This document shows positions 1-8,629 of a stretch of DNA of 64,000 nt, piece after piece (the stretch's first letter is position 1; each line of letters starts with the position of its first letter). The notes under the pieces are model-generated. The model searched no databases. It worked only from the letters and a program-made list of their open reading frames with translations, and was not told where the DNA came from. The stretch is from Ignavibacteriota bacterium (GTDB lineage Bacteria; Bacteroidota; Ignavibacteria; Ignavibacteriales; Melioribacteraceae). The stretch is taken from NCBI GenBank assembly GCA_016713565.1, contig JADJOX010000008.1, positions 558,001 through 622,000 on the forward strand, in the 5' to 3' direction. The translations under genes were made by a program, and so were the position numbers.

Positions 1-947
1 TAATAATTCCTTTAGGCAAATTTGTTGCTGTAACCGGAGTAAGCGGTTCCGGAAAATCTTCATTGATTAACGAAACCTTAGTTAGAATTTTAATGCGGAA
101 AATTTATGATTCCAAAACCATTCCGCTTGATTATAAAGAAATAAAAGGTTTGGAACATTTAGATAAAATTATTGAAATTGACCAATCTCCAATAGGGAGA
201 ACTCCAAGATCAAACCCCGCGACTTACACTGGATTATTTACATTTATTAGAGATCTATTTTCACAGCTTCCTGAATCAAAAATTCGAGGATATTCACCCG
301 GAAGATTCAGCTTTAATGTTTCGGGAGGAAGATGTGAAGAATGCCAAGGCGACGGTTTAAAAAAAATAGAAATGAATTTTCTTCCTGACGTATATGTAAT
401 TTGCGAAGAATGCAACGGCAAAAGATATAACAGGGAAACTTTGGAAGTTTTGTATAAAACCAAATCAATAAATGATGTTTTAGAAATGACGATTGAATCT
501 GCTTTGGAATTTTTTGAAGAAATGCCGCGCATAAAAAGAAAATTAAAATCATTAAATGATGTTGGTCTTGGCTACATTAAACTCGGTCAGCAGGCAACAA
601 CACTTTCAGGCGGCGAAGCGCAAAGAGTTAAACTTGCAACTGAATTAAGTAAGGTTGGAACTGGAAAAACAATTTATATTTTGGATGAACCAACTACCGG
701 ATTACATTTTGAGGATATTAATATTCTGCTCGGAGTTTTAAATAAACTTGTAGATAAAGGAAATACCGTTGTTGTTGTTGAACATAATTTGGACGTAATT
801 AAAGTTGCCGATCACATCATTGATTTAGGTCCCGGCGGCGGTGAATTTGGGGGTAATATTATTGCGGAAGGTTCACCTGAAGAGATTATTAAAAATCAAA
901 AAAGTTTGACCGGAAAATATTTAAAGCAAGAATTGCAGATGAACTAA
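1..947 (+). CDS. uvrA: UvrABC system protein A, C-terminal part (5' truncated by window edge)
   Basis: This is the ATPase and damage-recognition subunit of bacterial nucleotide excision repair, acting in the cytoplasm on DNA with UvrB. The reading frame is already open at base 3, so the gene begins upstream; the TTG at 63 is internal because it follows an in-frame Walker A (GVSGSGKSSL). The visible 314 residues hold the second ATPase half: Walker A at about residues 17-26, the C-terminal zinc-finger pairs CEEC and CEECNGKR, an ABC signature LSGGEAQRVKLA, Walker B ILDEPT and the switch His in VVVEHN. This is normal UvrA architecture. It is followed after 6 bp by the deaminase gene, so it probably heads or belongs to a three-gene transcript. 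Identity is secure; only the N-terminal portion is missing. Confidence 0.97.
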   Translation, partial: IIPLGKFVAVTGVSGSGKSSLINETLVRILMRKIYDSKTIPLDYKEIKGLEHLDKIIEIDQSPIGRTPRSNPATYTGLFTFIRDLFSQLPESKIRGYSPGRFSFNVSGGRCEECQGDGLKKIEMNFLPDVYVICEECNGKRYNRETLEVLYKTKSINDVLEMTIESALEFFEEMPRIKRKLKSLNDVGLGYIKLGQQATTLSGGEAQRVKLATELSKVGTGKTIYILDEPTTGLHFEDINILLGVLNKLVDKGNTVVVVEHNLDVIKVADHIIDLGPGGGEFGGNIIAEGSPEEIIKNQKSLTGKYLKQELQMN

Positions 948-953
948 AACAAA

Positions 954-2291
954 ATGAAAAAGATCATTATTCCTAAAAATATTTTAACCGTTGATGAACA
1001 GAGAAGGATACTTTATGATTATGCCGTTGTTATTGATGGAAATAGAATAATAAACATTCTTCCGGAAAATGAAATTGAAAAAGAAAATAATGTTGAAATA
1101 TTTAGATTTCCTGAGTTAAGTTTGATTCCAGGATTTGTACAAACGCATGTCCATTTGTGCCAAACATTGTTCAGAGGTTTAGCTGAAGATATGGAATTAT
1201 TGGACTGGCTTCAGAAAAAAATATTTCCGTATGAAAATGCGCATGATCAAAATTCGCTTAGAGCTTCTGCTCAATTGGGAATATATGAACTGCAGAAAAG
1301 CGGAACAACCACAATTTTGGATATGGGAACAATTAATCATCATGAAGTAATTTTTGATGAACTCATAATATCAAACATGCGAGCGTTTTCTGGAAAATGC
1401 ATGATGGATATAAATTCGCTTTATCCTAAATTTATTGAAAGTACTGATGATAGTTTAAATATGACTTATGATCTCGCGAAAGAATTTCACAATACGAACA
1501 ATGATAAAATTAAATATGGATTTGCGCCGAGATTTGTATTATCATGTTCCGAACATTTGCTTAAAGAAACAAAAAGTATGATGAAAGATTTTTACGGATC
1601 AATTTATCATACTCATTCATCTGAAAATAAAAATGAAATTGAAGCTGTAAGACAAATGCACAATATGGAAAATATCGAATATTTTGATTCAATAAATATT
1701 CTAGGTGATCATACAGTTTTAGCTCATGGTGTGCATGTAAATGAAAAAGAGATCGGACTGTTGAAAAATTCCATGACAAGAATTTCTCATTGTCCTTCGT
1801 CAAATTTAAAACTTGGCTCGGGGATTGCAGATATTCCAAAATATTTAAAAGAGGGCATTTGCGTTTCGCTTGGCGCCGACGGCGCACCGTGTAATAATAA
1901 TTTAAGTCAATTTGCTGAAATGCGATTGGCTTCATTAATTCAAAAGCCAAGATATTCACCAACAATTATGAATGCTGAAACTGTTTTCAGATTGGCAACA
2001 ATTGAAGGCGCTAGAGCCTTGAATCTTCAAAATGAAATCGGTAGTATAGAAATCGGCAAAAAAGCTGATTTGGTTTTATTGGATTTAGAAAAACCTAATC
2101 AGACTTTAATTGACGAAAATATTTACGCAACAATTATATATTCCGCAAATAGAGAAAATGTAAAAGAAGTTATGATTGACGGCGAATGGGTTTTGCGCAA
2201 CGGAAGTTCATTATTTTTTGATGAAGAGGAATTATATAAAAAAGGTAAACATGAATTGAACAAACTAATTAAAAGGACAAAGTTTAATTAA
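954..2291 (+). CDS. Amidohydrolase, S-adenosylhomocysteine/methylthioadenosine deaminase-like
   Basis: A 445-residue metal-dependent amidohydrolase of the subtype that deaminates adenosine-type nucleosides (MTA/SAH/5'-deoxyadenosine) or related purines in the cytoplasm. Visible are the metal-binding HxH in THVHLCQTLFRG (about residues 64-66), a downstream HTHSSE, an AHGVHV histidine and the late metal Asp in LGADGAPCNNNLSQF. The AHGVH and GADGAPCNN blocks are typical of the MtaD/SAH deaminase branch. The start ATG lies 6 bp after uvrA, and the stop codon directly abuts the rdgB start, suggesting co-transcription with a nucleotide-pool cleaning enzyme. The length fits the family (about 430-450). 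Substrate cannot be decided from sequence; guanine or 8-oxoguanine deaminase is the main alternative. Confidence 0.85.
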   Translation: MKKIIIPKNILTVDEQRRILYDYAVVIDGNRIINILPENEIEKENNVEIFRFPELSLIPGFVQTHVHLCQTLFRGLAEDMELLDWLQKKIFPYENAHDQNSLRASAQLGIYELQKSGTTTILDMGTINHHEVIFDELIISNMRAFSGKCMMDINSLYPKFIESTDDSLNMTYDLAKEFHNTNNDKIKYGFAPRFVLSCSEHLLKETKSMMKDFYGSIYHTHSSENKNEIEAVRQMHNMENIEYFDSINILGDHTVLAHGVHVNEKEIGLLKNSMTRISHCPSSNLKLGSGIADIPKYLKEGICVSLGADGAPCNNNLSQFAEMRLASLIQKPRYSPTIMNAETVFRLATIEGARALNLQNEIGSIEIGKKADLVLLDLEKPNQTLIDENIYATIIYSANRENVKEVMIDGEWVLRNGSSLFFDEEELYKKGKHELNKLIKRTKFN

Positions 2292-2870
2292 ATGAAAATC
2301 ATTTTTGCGACCGGAAATAAAGGAAAGCTTAAAGAAGTAAGAGATATTTTTTCTGATACAAAATTTGAAATATTATCGTTGGATGAAATCGGTTTTACTG
2401 AGGAAATTATTGAAGATGGAGATACCTTTGAAGAAAACTCATTTATAAAAGCTGATAGAATTTATAGTCAGTTTAAAATACCGGTAATTGCTGATGACTC
2501 AGGTTTGGCGGTTGAACAATTAGATGGCGAACCAGGAATTTACTCGGCCCGCTATGCCGGAGAAGATGTTAGTTATTACGATAACAATATAAAACTTCTG
2601 AATGAACTTAAAACGTATGCTGAACCGCATTTAGCAAAGTTTGTATGCTGTGCAGTTTATGTGGATGAAACAAAAAGATTTTCCGTAATTGGTGAATTGC
2701 CCGGGAAAATTATTAAAGAATTTAAAGGCGAGCATGGATTTGGCTATGATCCGATTTTTCAACCCGATGAATTTAATTTGACTTTAGCGCAAATGAATTT
2801 AGAAGACAAAAATAGAATTAGTCATAGAGCGAAAGCATTTGGTCTGTTGAAGAAAAGGATGCTGGAATAG
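2292..2870 (+). CDS. rdgB: XTP/dITP diphosphatase (RdgB/HAM1 family)
   Basis: The enzyme hydrolyses non-canonical purine nucleoside triphosphates (dITP, XTP) to the monophosphate plus pyrophosphate, keeping deaminated bases out of nucleic acids. At 192 residues it has the family length. It opens with the typical FATGNKGKLKEVRDIF block and contains the active-site stretch ADDSGLAVEQLDGEPGIYSARYAG and the C-terminal GFGYDPIF and SHRAKA motifs. Its ATG starts on the base after the deaminase stop, so the two are probably translationally coupled. Grouping with uvrA and a deaminase makes a genome and nucleotide maintenance cluster. Identification is very secure. Confidence 0.97.
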   Translation: MKIIFATGNKGKLKEVRDIFSDTKFEILSLDEIGFTEEIIEDGDTFEENSFIKADRIYSQFKIPVIADDSGLAVEQLDGEPGIYSARYAGEDVSYYDNNIKLLNELKTYAEPHLAKFVCCAVYVDETKRFSVIGELPGKIIKEFKGEHGFGYDPIFQPDEFNLTLAQMNLEDKNRISHRAKAFGLLKKRMLE

Positions 2871-2961
2871 ACGTGAAATTTGAAACGTGAAATAATAAAA
2901 AAAAATTAAGAACTTATAGCTAAATATTATTCTATTCATTCAGATTAAAAATTTCGAAAAG

Positions 2962-3645
2962 TTATTTTTGGGCAATTACAACTTGAACAATTCCAAATGT
3001 AAGAGAATGCTTTTCGATATTCTTAAATCCAACCTCACTTAGTATATTCACCAAATCAATTTTAGAATCAAATAAATCGACAGATTCAGGCAAATAGGTA
3101 TAAGCTTCATTATCCTTTGAAACTATTTTCCCAATTAAAGGAAGTATTTTGTGGAAATAAAAAAGATAAAAGTTTTTAATAAATACATTCTTAGGCAATC
3201 TAAATTCTAAAATAGTTACTTTGCCCTTTTGTTTCAGTACGCGTAAAAATTCTTCAAAACCTTGTTTAATATCATAAAAATTTCTAACGCCAAAGGCTAC
3301 AGTTATATTTGTAAAGTAATCACTTTTTAAGGGAATTGCTTCAGCAACAGATTGTATTAAATTACCTTTGCTCCATGCAACTTTATCATTAAAATGTGAA
3401 AGCATATTTTTACTTAGGTCAACGCCTGTAATTTTTTTAACTCCCATTTTATTTGCGGCAATTGAAAAATCTCCAGTACCGCATGCTATATCTAAAAGAA
3501 TTGCATTTGAAGAAATTTTGGAAAGTTTTAACGATTTCTTTCTCCAATAAAAATCAACGCCGACACTTAAAAAATGATTTAAAAAATCATATCTGTGCGA
3601 AATACTGTCAAAAATTCTTTTTACTTGTGTTTTCTTTTCTGTCAT
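2962..3645 (-). CDS. ubiE: Demethylmenaquinone methyltransferase (UbiE/MenG)
   Basis: SAM-dependent C-methyltransferase performing the last step of menaquinone synthesis, converting demethylmenaquinone to menaquinone at the membrane. The 227 residues show the family N-terminus (VKRIFDSISHRYDFLNHFLS), the SAM-binding motif LLDIACGTGDFSIAA, the AEAIPL and VAFGVRNF segments and the EFLRVLKQKGKVTILEF block. It is the last gene of the leftward rsmA-mgtE-PAP2-ubiE run, 6 bp after the PAP2 gene. In an organism of this group the product would be menaquinone rather than ubiquinone (inference). Confidence 0.94.
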   Translation of the reverse strand: MTEKKTQVKRIFDSISHRYDFLNHFLSVGVDFYWRKKSLKLSKISSNAILLDIACGTGDFSIAANKMGVKKITGVDLSKNMLSHFNDKVAWSKGNLIQSVAEAIPLKSDYFTNITVAFGVRNFYDIKQGFEEFLRVLKQKGKVTILEFRLPKNVFIKNFYLFYFHKILPLIGKIVSKDNEAYTYLPESVDLFDSKIDLVNILSEVGFKNIEKHSLTFGIVQVVIAQK

Positions 3646-3651
3646 AAATAA

Positions 3652-4596
3652 TTAGTATTTAATTAATTCATTACCTGATTTATTCTGCCACCAGTTAAAT
3701 AAATATTTACCCGTTATAATGGTAAAAATCATAAAAACCATTCCGCCTATTAAATCAATTACGTAATGATATCTTAAGTAAACAGTGGCGAAAATTAAAA
3801 GACTTCCGTCAATTAGAAAAAATAATTTATTTTTTGATTTCAATTTTACGGCAAGATACATTACTAACAAAGTCATCTGTGTATGTCCGCTTGGAAAAAC
3901 ATCGCGTTGGACGTGAAGTACCGGATTTAAAGTTCCGCTTGGTATTGATTCTCCGGAATTTACAATTTCCCTTAAAAAATTGGTTAAGAATAAACCAGGA
4001 AGTTCAACATTGGTCATTTCAAAATTATGTAAAGTAAATCTTGGCCCAACAGCGGGCAAGAAAAAGTATCCAATGTAGGATAGAAAAAATCCATAAACAA
4101 TAGTGAATATAATATAGTTGAATTCGATTGATTTATTTTTAAGTTGAAATTCGATACCTAGAATTATTGGGAGAAAGAAAAAAGTGCCGTATGCAATTTG
4201 AAGTATTTCTGTTAAAACTGGATTTGCAATTTGAAATAAAAACACAGTCGGATCCAATCCCAAAATAAATCTATCGGCCGCGATAAGTAAATAGTCATAA
4301 TCTTGCGAGTGGATAGAATTCAATAAAATATAAACTTCTTTGAAGGATAAAAATATTAACGGAACTACATAATAAAAATGAATGTTCTTCCAAATTTTAC
4401 TTTTGGATGTATTTGATTTATTTGCGAAAAAAAACACAATTAAAATTAAAAGTACATCCAATAAAATCAGAACATACCAATATTCAATTTTTTCGAAAAA
4501 AATAATATTGACCGAAATTAAGAATAGATAAAAAAATATTACAACCAAGTCGGTTGCCGATAAAGATTTAATTAAGCTTTTAATGAAACTTGTCAT
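3652..4596 (-). CDS. PAP2-superfamily integral membrane phosphatase/phosphotransferase
   Basis: A 314-residue polytopic membrane protein. Motifs of the PAP2 superfamily are visible: GPRFTLHN near residue 175, FPSGHTQMT near 240 and RYHYVIDLIGG near 275, which together correspond to the phosphatase signature with two catalytic histidines and an Asp. The spacing and the GPR-type first motif resemble the AUR1/IPT1-like (PAP2_3) branch, whose members act on lipid phosphates or transfer phospho-head groups. Many hydrophobic segments fill the N-terminal 130 residues. Its ATG overlaps the mgtE stop by 4 bp, indicating translational coupling. The exact substrate (undecaprenyl pyrophosphate, phosphatidate or an inositol-type lipid) cannot be told. 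Confidence 0.8.
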   Translation of the reverse strand: MTSFIKSLIKSLSATDLVVIFFYLFLISVNIIFFEKIEYWYVLILLDVLLILIVFFFANKSNTSKSKIWKNIHFYYVVPLIFLSFKEVYILLNSIHSQDYDYLLIAADRFILGLDPTVFLFQIANPVLTEILQIAYGTFFFLPIILGIEFQLKNKSIEFNYIIFTIVYGFFLSYIGYFFLPAVGPRFTLHNFEMTNVELPGLFLTNFLREIVNSGESIPSGTLNPVLHVQRDVFPSGHTQMTLLVMYLAVKLKSKNKLFFLIDGSLLIFATVYLRYHYVIDLIGGMVFMIFTIITGKYLFNWWQNKSGNELIKY

Positions 4597-5978
4597 TTAA
4601 AAATGAATAATGTTAGAAGTGAAAAGTAAATAATTAAACCAATAATGTCATTTGTTGTTGCAACAAAAGGACCAGTGGCAATCGCCGGATCGATATTAAG
4701 TTTATTCAAAATTACCGGAACTATTGCTCCAACCATTGTTGCGTTTACCATAATAATAAATAAGGAAGCTGAAAGTATGTATGCAAAATTCAAATCGACT
4801 CTAAAAATAAAATATGTCAGAAGTAGTAAGGCAACCGTGCATGCAATAGAATTTATAAAAGCAACACGAAGTTCCTTAATTAATCTTTTAAAAGTATCAT
4901 TTTCCCAAATCTCTCCGGCGTTAATTGCTTGAACCATAACTATTGCTGATTGACTTCCGGCGCTTCCGCCCATTGCCATAACAATCGGAATAAAAAAACT
5001 CGCGATTATTATTTGTTCTATTGAAGCTTGAAATGAAGCGAGAACTACGGCGCTTATAAGTTCTCCCGAAAGAGAAACAAACAGCCAAGGTAATCTGTTT
5101 CGCGAAACTCTAAATGCGGAATAACTAATTTCTTCTTCTTCCGTTAAGCCTGCTATTTTTTGTATATCTTCCGAAGCTTCTTCGTGAATTACATCTTGAA
5201 TATCGTCAAAAGTAATTCTGCCTAGCATCCGTCTATGTTCATCAACAACCGGAATCGTTACAAGTCCGTATTTATGCATTATATTTGCGACTTCTTCTTG
5301 ATCCATATCTGTTGTAACAAAAATAAGATCTTCCTGCATAACTGATTTTATTCCAACATTTAACGGATTTACCAATAAAGATTTTAAAGTGACTGTTCCC
5401 ACTAATTCATCGTTTTCCTTTAAAACATAAATTTGATATATATGTTCAAATTCCTCGGCATTTTTTCTAACTTCTTCTATCGCGTCTTTTATTGTCGCGT
5501 TTGATGTTACATAGACAAAATTGCTCGTCATTATTCCGCCTGCGGAATCTTCAGGATATTTGAGCAATTCTTTTAGATCTTCGGAATCTTCTTTGTCTAT
5601 ATTTTTTAGAACTTGTCGGGCAATAGGTTCAGGTAAATCACTTACAATATCGGTCGCGTCATCTGAATAAAGTTCTTCAACAATATTAGAGATGGTTTTT
5701 ACATCTATATCTTTGAGTATTTTTTCTCTTTGACTTTCATCGATATCTAAAATAACTTCAGCAGCGGTTTCAGAATCGAGCAATGAAAAAGTATATTTGG
5801 CGCTGTACAAATCGAGTCGATTTATAATTTCCGCAATATCGGCAGAATGAAGATCAGCAAATATATTTAACAAACTTTGAGAAGCTTCATTTTCAATCAA
5901 ACCATTAATGCTTTCCAAAAGTTCGGTATCAACTTGCAAAACAGTTTTTACATTTCTTATTTCATTTTCTGGAGGCAT
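4593..5978 (-). CDS. mgtE: Magnesium transporter MgtE
   Basis: Mg2+-gated magnesium channel of the inner membrane. The 461 residues follow MgtE order: an N-terminal helical superhelix domain (about 15-135, with the repeated E-L-Y-S-D-D-A-T-D-I segment), a pair of CBS domains (about 140-265), a connecting helix, and five transmembrane helices from about 285 onward with the conserved AMGGSAGSQSA and GPFVATTNDIIGL pore motifs. The start ATG lies within the end of rsmA (17-bp overlap), and the stop overlaps the PAP2 start. Known family members sense cytosolic Mg2+ through the N and CBS domains. A complete, ordinary copy. Confidence 0.95.
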   Translation of the reverse strand: MPPENEIRNVKTVLQVDTELLESINGLIENEASQSLLNIFADLHSADIAEIINRLDLYSAKYTFSLLDSETAAEVILDIDESQREKILKDIDVKTISNIVEELYSDDATDIVSDLPEPIARQVLKNIDKEDSEDLKELLKYPEDSAGGIMTSNFVYVTSNATIKDAIEEVRKNAEEFEHIYQIYVLKENDELVGTVTLKSLLVNPLNVGIKSVMQEDLIFVTTDMDQEEVANIMHKYGLVTIPVVDEHRRMLGRITFDDIQDVIHEEASEDIQKIAGLTEEEEISYSAFRVSRNRLPWLFVSLSGELISAVVLASFQASIEQIIIASFFIPIVMAMGGSAGSQSAIVMVQAINAGEIWENDTFKRLIKELRVAFINSIACTVALLLLTYFIFRVDLNFAYILSASLFIIMVNATMVGAIVPVILNKLNIDPAIATGPFVATTNDIIGLIIYFSLLTLFIFK

Positions 5979-6747
5979 TATCTTTTTGTATAAATTCGGT
6001 TAAAATTATAAAATCGTTTAATTCCAATTCTTCGGCTCGTTTTGTCAAATCAATATTTATCGCCGAAAAATTACATTGTGCAAATATACTATTCCTAAGC
6101 GAATTATTTAAAGTTTTTCTACGATTTCCGAAGGCTGCTTTTACAACTTTAATAAATGTTTCATTATTTATAAACGGCAATTCACTTTTGTCAAATTTTA
6201 TATGAATAATTGAGGCATCAATATTCGGCTTTGGGAAAAATACATTTTGCGAGACTTTTGTTACTAAAGTAATTGTCGCAAAATATTTAAAAATTACGGT
6301 TAATGATCCATATTCTTTTGTTCTTGTTTTTGCTGTCAATCTTTTTGCAATATCATAAGGAATTATTAAACAAGCTTCATTTATAGAACTTTTATTTTCA
6401 AGTAATTTGAATAATATATTTCCCGTAAGATTAAATGGGATATTTCCAATTATTTTCAATGGGAATGCAGTTTTTAATTCATTGAAATTAATTTTAGTAA
6501 AATCGGAATTTATTATTTCAGCCGATGGATACAATAATTTTAATTCATCAATTACACGTGTATCGATTTCAACTGCAATTAAACTCTTTACTTTAGTAAT
6601 TAGTTCATTTGTAATAAATCCCTTTCCGGGACCAATTTCCAAAACCGAATCATTCTCAATTAAATTCAGACATTCAATCATTTTAATGACTATATTTTTA
6701 TCTTTTAAATAATTTTGTCCGAATTTTTTTAGAGGTTTTATCAGCAT
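5962..6747 (-). CDS. rsmA: 16S rRNA (adenine1518-N6/adenine1519-N6)-dimethyltransferase
   Basis: Dimethylates two adjacent adenosines in the 3' hairpin loop of 16S rRNA during small-subunit maturation. The 261 residues start with the family block KKFGQNYL, then the SAM motif VLEIGPGKGFITNELI, acidic ribose contact VEIDTRVI, and the catalytic NIPFNLTGNILFKLL (NxPF/Y). PKPNIDASII and FGNRRKTLNNSL in the C-terminal half are also diagnostic. It is the first gene of a leftward run whose next gene, mgtE, overlaps it by 17 bp. The 93-bp gap to the divergent sugar kinase must hold both promoters. Confidence 0.96.
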   Translation of the reverse strand: MLIKPLKKFGQNYLKDKNIVIKMIECLNLIENDSVLEIGPGKGFITNELITKVKSLIAVEIDTRVIDELKLLYPSAEIINSDFTKINFNELKTAFPLKIIGNIPFNLTGNILFKLLENKSSINEACLIIPYDIAKRLTAKTRTKEYGSLTVIFKYFATITLVTKVSQNVFFPKPNIDASIIHIKFDKSELPFINNETFIKVVKAAFGNRRKTLNNSLRNSIFAQCNFSAINIDLTKRAEELELNDFIILTEFIQKDNASRK

Positions 6748-6840
6748 ATTAGTTATAACTTTTTTAACTTATTTATTAAAATTGTAAAATATATTTTATG
6801 TGCCCAAAATAGCAATAAAATTTAATTTAAGAGGAATAAC

Positions 6841-7812
6841 TTGGCAAAAGATTATATTATTTCGGTGGATTTAGGCGGAACGAAAATTCTTTCTGCGATT
6901 ATCAACAAAGAAAAACAAATTATAGAAAGAACAAAGGTCGCGACGGATATTAAAAAAGGCCCTGACTTTCTTGTTGAATCAGTTGTTAAAAGTATTGAGG
7001 AATTATTAAAGAAAACCGGCGTTACCGAAAATCAAATTAAAGCAATTGCGCTTGGTGTTCCCGGCACAGTAAATCCACAAAGCGGAATAATTTCCGTTGC
7101 GCCTAATTTGAAAATCGAAAATTTTAATATTAAAAAGGAAACTGAAAAATATTTCAACATTCCTTTGCTATTGGAAAATGATGTTAATATGGCTGCGTTG
7201 GGAATTAAATATTTTGAATATAATAATACAATCGTAAATGGGTTGGTTGTTTTTCTTGGCACCGGAATAGGCGGCGGATTGATTTTTAACGGTCAATTTT
7301 ACAGAGGTTCATCATTCTTTGCCGGAGAAATAGGTCATATGAAAGTTCGGGCAAACGGTTATTTTGACGGTGAAGGAGCAAAATCTACTTTCGAAAATCT
7401 TGCAAGCAGAACGGCAATTGTAAATAATATCATTAAAAGATCTGAAAAGAAAAATACTGTATTGAAAAAAATAATTAAAGATAAAGAAAAAATTAAAAGT
7501 AAAAATTTACAAAAAGCCATTGAACAGAAAGACGAGCTTGTAATTGAGGAAATTGAAAAAGCATGTAAAATTGTAGGAACTGTACTTGGAAGTATTACTA
7601 CTTTACTAAATTTGGATACAATTGTTTTGGGCGGCGGTTTAATTGAAGCCAACGAAAAATTTATGATGGAAAAAATAGAAAAAGCGTTTAAAAATGCCGC
7701 TATAAAAGATGCCGCAAAAGTTGTGAATTTAAAATCAACAAAATTGGGTGACGACGCTCCTTTATACGGAGGTTATGCATTGGTCGAGGAATTTATTAAA
7801 GATGAAAATTAA
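6841..7812 (+). CDS. ROK-family sugar kinase (glucokinase-like) lacking the zinc motif
   Basis: A 323-residue kinase of the ROK family that would phosphorylate glucose or another hexose with ATP in the cytoplasm. The start is TTG, chosen because AAGAGGAA sits 5-12 bases upstream and the protein then begins at the phosphate motif SVDLGGTKI. Also visible are GVPGTV, the catalytic region LLENDVNMAALG, GTGIGGGLIF and EIGHM. Normally EIGHM is followed within about 15 residues by CxCGxxGCxE, which binds zinc; here that segment reads GYFDGEGAKSTFENLAS with no cysteine. Glucose is the default substrate guess; N-acetylhexosamine or fructose are possible. It overlaps the beta-lactamase start by 11 bp. 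Confidence 0.85.
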   Translation: MAKDYIISVDLGGTKILSAIINKEKQIIERTKVATDIKKGPDFLVESVVKSIEELLKKTGVTENQIKAIALGVPGTVNPQSGIISVAPNLKIENFNIKKETEKYFNIPLLLENDVNMAALGIKYFEYNNTIVNGLVVFLGTGIGGGLIFNGQFYRGSSFFAGEIGHMKVRANGYFDGEGAKSTFENLASRTAIVNNIIKRSEKKNTVLKKIIKDKEKIKSKNLQKAIEQKDELVIEEIEKACKIVGTVLGSITTLLNLDTIVLGGGLIEANEKFMMEKIEKAFKNAAIKDAAKVVNLKSTKLGDDAPLYGGYALVEEFIKDEN

Positions 7813-8623
7813 AATTTTCATTCTGCTGTATTTATTTATTATTTGTAATGGTTATTCTCAAACATCAATAAATGAAATTAGTAAAAATATTGTAATTAAA
7901 ACCGAATGGGAAAATGTTTTCAAAGATGCCAACGCAAAAGGGACATTTCTTCTTTATAATTTAACTATTGATACGCTGTTTGCTTATAATCTTGAAAGAT
8001 CAGAAAAAAGTTATTTGCCTGCCTCGACTTTTAAAATCCCTAATTCTTTAATTTCATTAGAAACGAACGCTATTAAAGATGAAAATGAAATTATTAAATG
8101 GAACGGTGAAAAAGGATTTATTGACGCGTGGGATCAAGACCATAACCTTAAAAGCGCAATAAAATATTCAGTCGTTTGGTTTTACCAAGAATTGGCAAGA
8201 AGAGTTGGTTTTGAAAATATGCAAAAATTCTTGAATGAAATTAACTACGGCAATAAAATGCTTGGTGATAAAATAGATACATTTTGGCTGGAAGGAGATC
8301 TAAGGATAAGCGCGGTTGAGCAGATATTGTTTCTAACAAAATTTATTAATCAGGATCTTCCGTTTACAAAGCGTAATATGGAAATTGTAAAAAACATTCT
8401 TCTCGTAGATTCATCCGAAACTTACAAAATGTATGCTAAAACCGGCTGGTCGGCGCGCGTAAAAAATGAGACCCAAATTGGATGGTATGTTGGATTTGTT
8501 GAAACTCAAAATGTAGGATGGATCTTTGCGACGAATATTGATATCACAAAAGATGAGGATTTGCCGAATAGAATAAATATTACAAGAACGATTTTAAAAA
8601 ATGAAGGAATTATTACTAAATAA
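7802..8623 (+). CDS. Class D (OXA-type) serine beta-lactamase
   Basis: A periplasmic penicillin-recognising hydrolase of 273 residues, the usual size for OXA enzymes. The start at 7802 gives a clean signal peptide (MKIKIFILLYLFIICNGYSQ); an upstream in-frame ATG at 7748 would add residues encoded by the kinase end and bury the signal. All class D motifs are in order: S75-T-F-K78 with the nucleophile, S123-V-V, Y149-G-N, the omega-loop FWLEGDLRISA, and K213-T-G-W. It overlaps the ROK kinase and has 6 bp to the convergent ABC-F gene. A non-lactamase transpeptidase sensor of the BlaR type is excluded by the short length and absence of membrane helices. Whether it confers resistance cannot be told. 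Confidence 0.93.
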   Translation: MKIKIFILLYLFIICNGYSQTSINEISKNIVIKTEWENVFKDANAKGTFLLYNLTIDTLFAYNLERSEKSYLPASTFKIPNSLISLETNAIKDENEIIKWNGEKGFIDAWDQDHNLKSAIKYSVVWFYQELARRVGFENMQKFLNEINYGNKMLGDKIDTFWLEGDLRISAVEQILFLTKFINQDLPFTKRNMEIVKNILLVDSSETYKMYAKTGWSARVKNETQIGWYVGFVETQNVGWIFATNIDITKDEDLPNRINITRTILKNEGIITK

Positions 8624-8629
8624 TATTTG

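Noticed and set aside
63..947. UvrA start at the TTG at 63
   Set aside because: The frame is open upstream and contains Walker A directly before it, so this is internal to a truncated gene.
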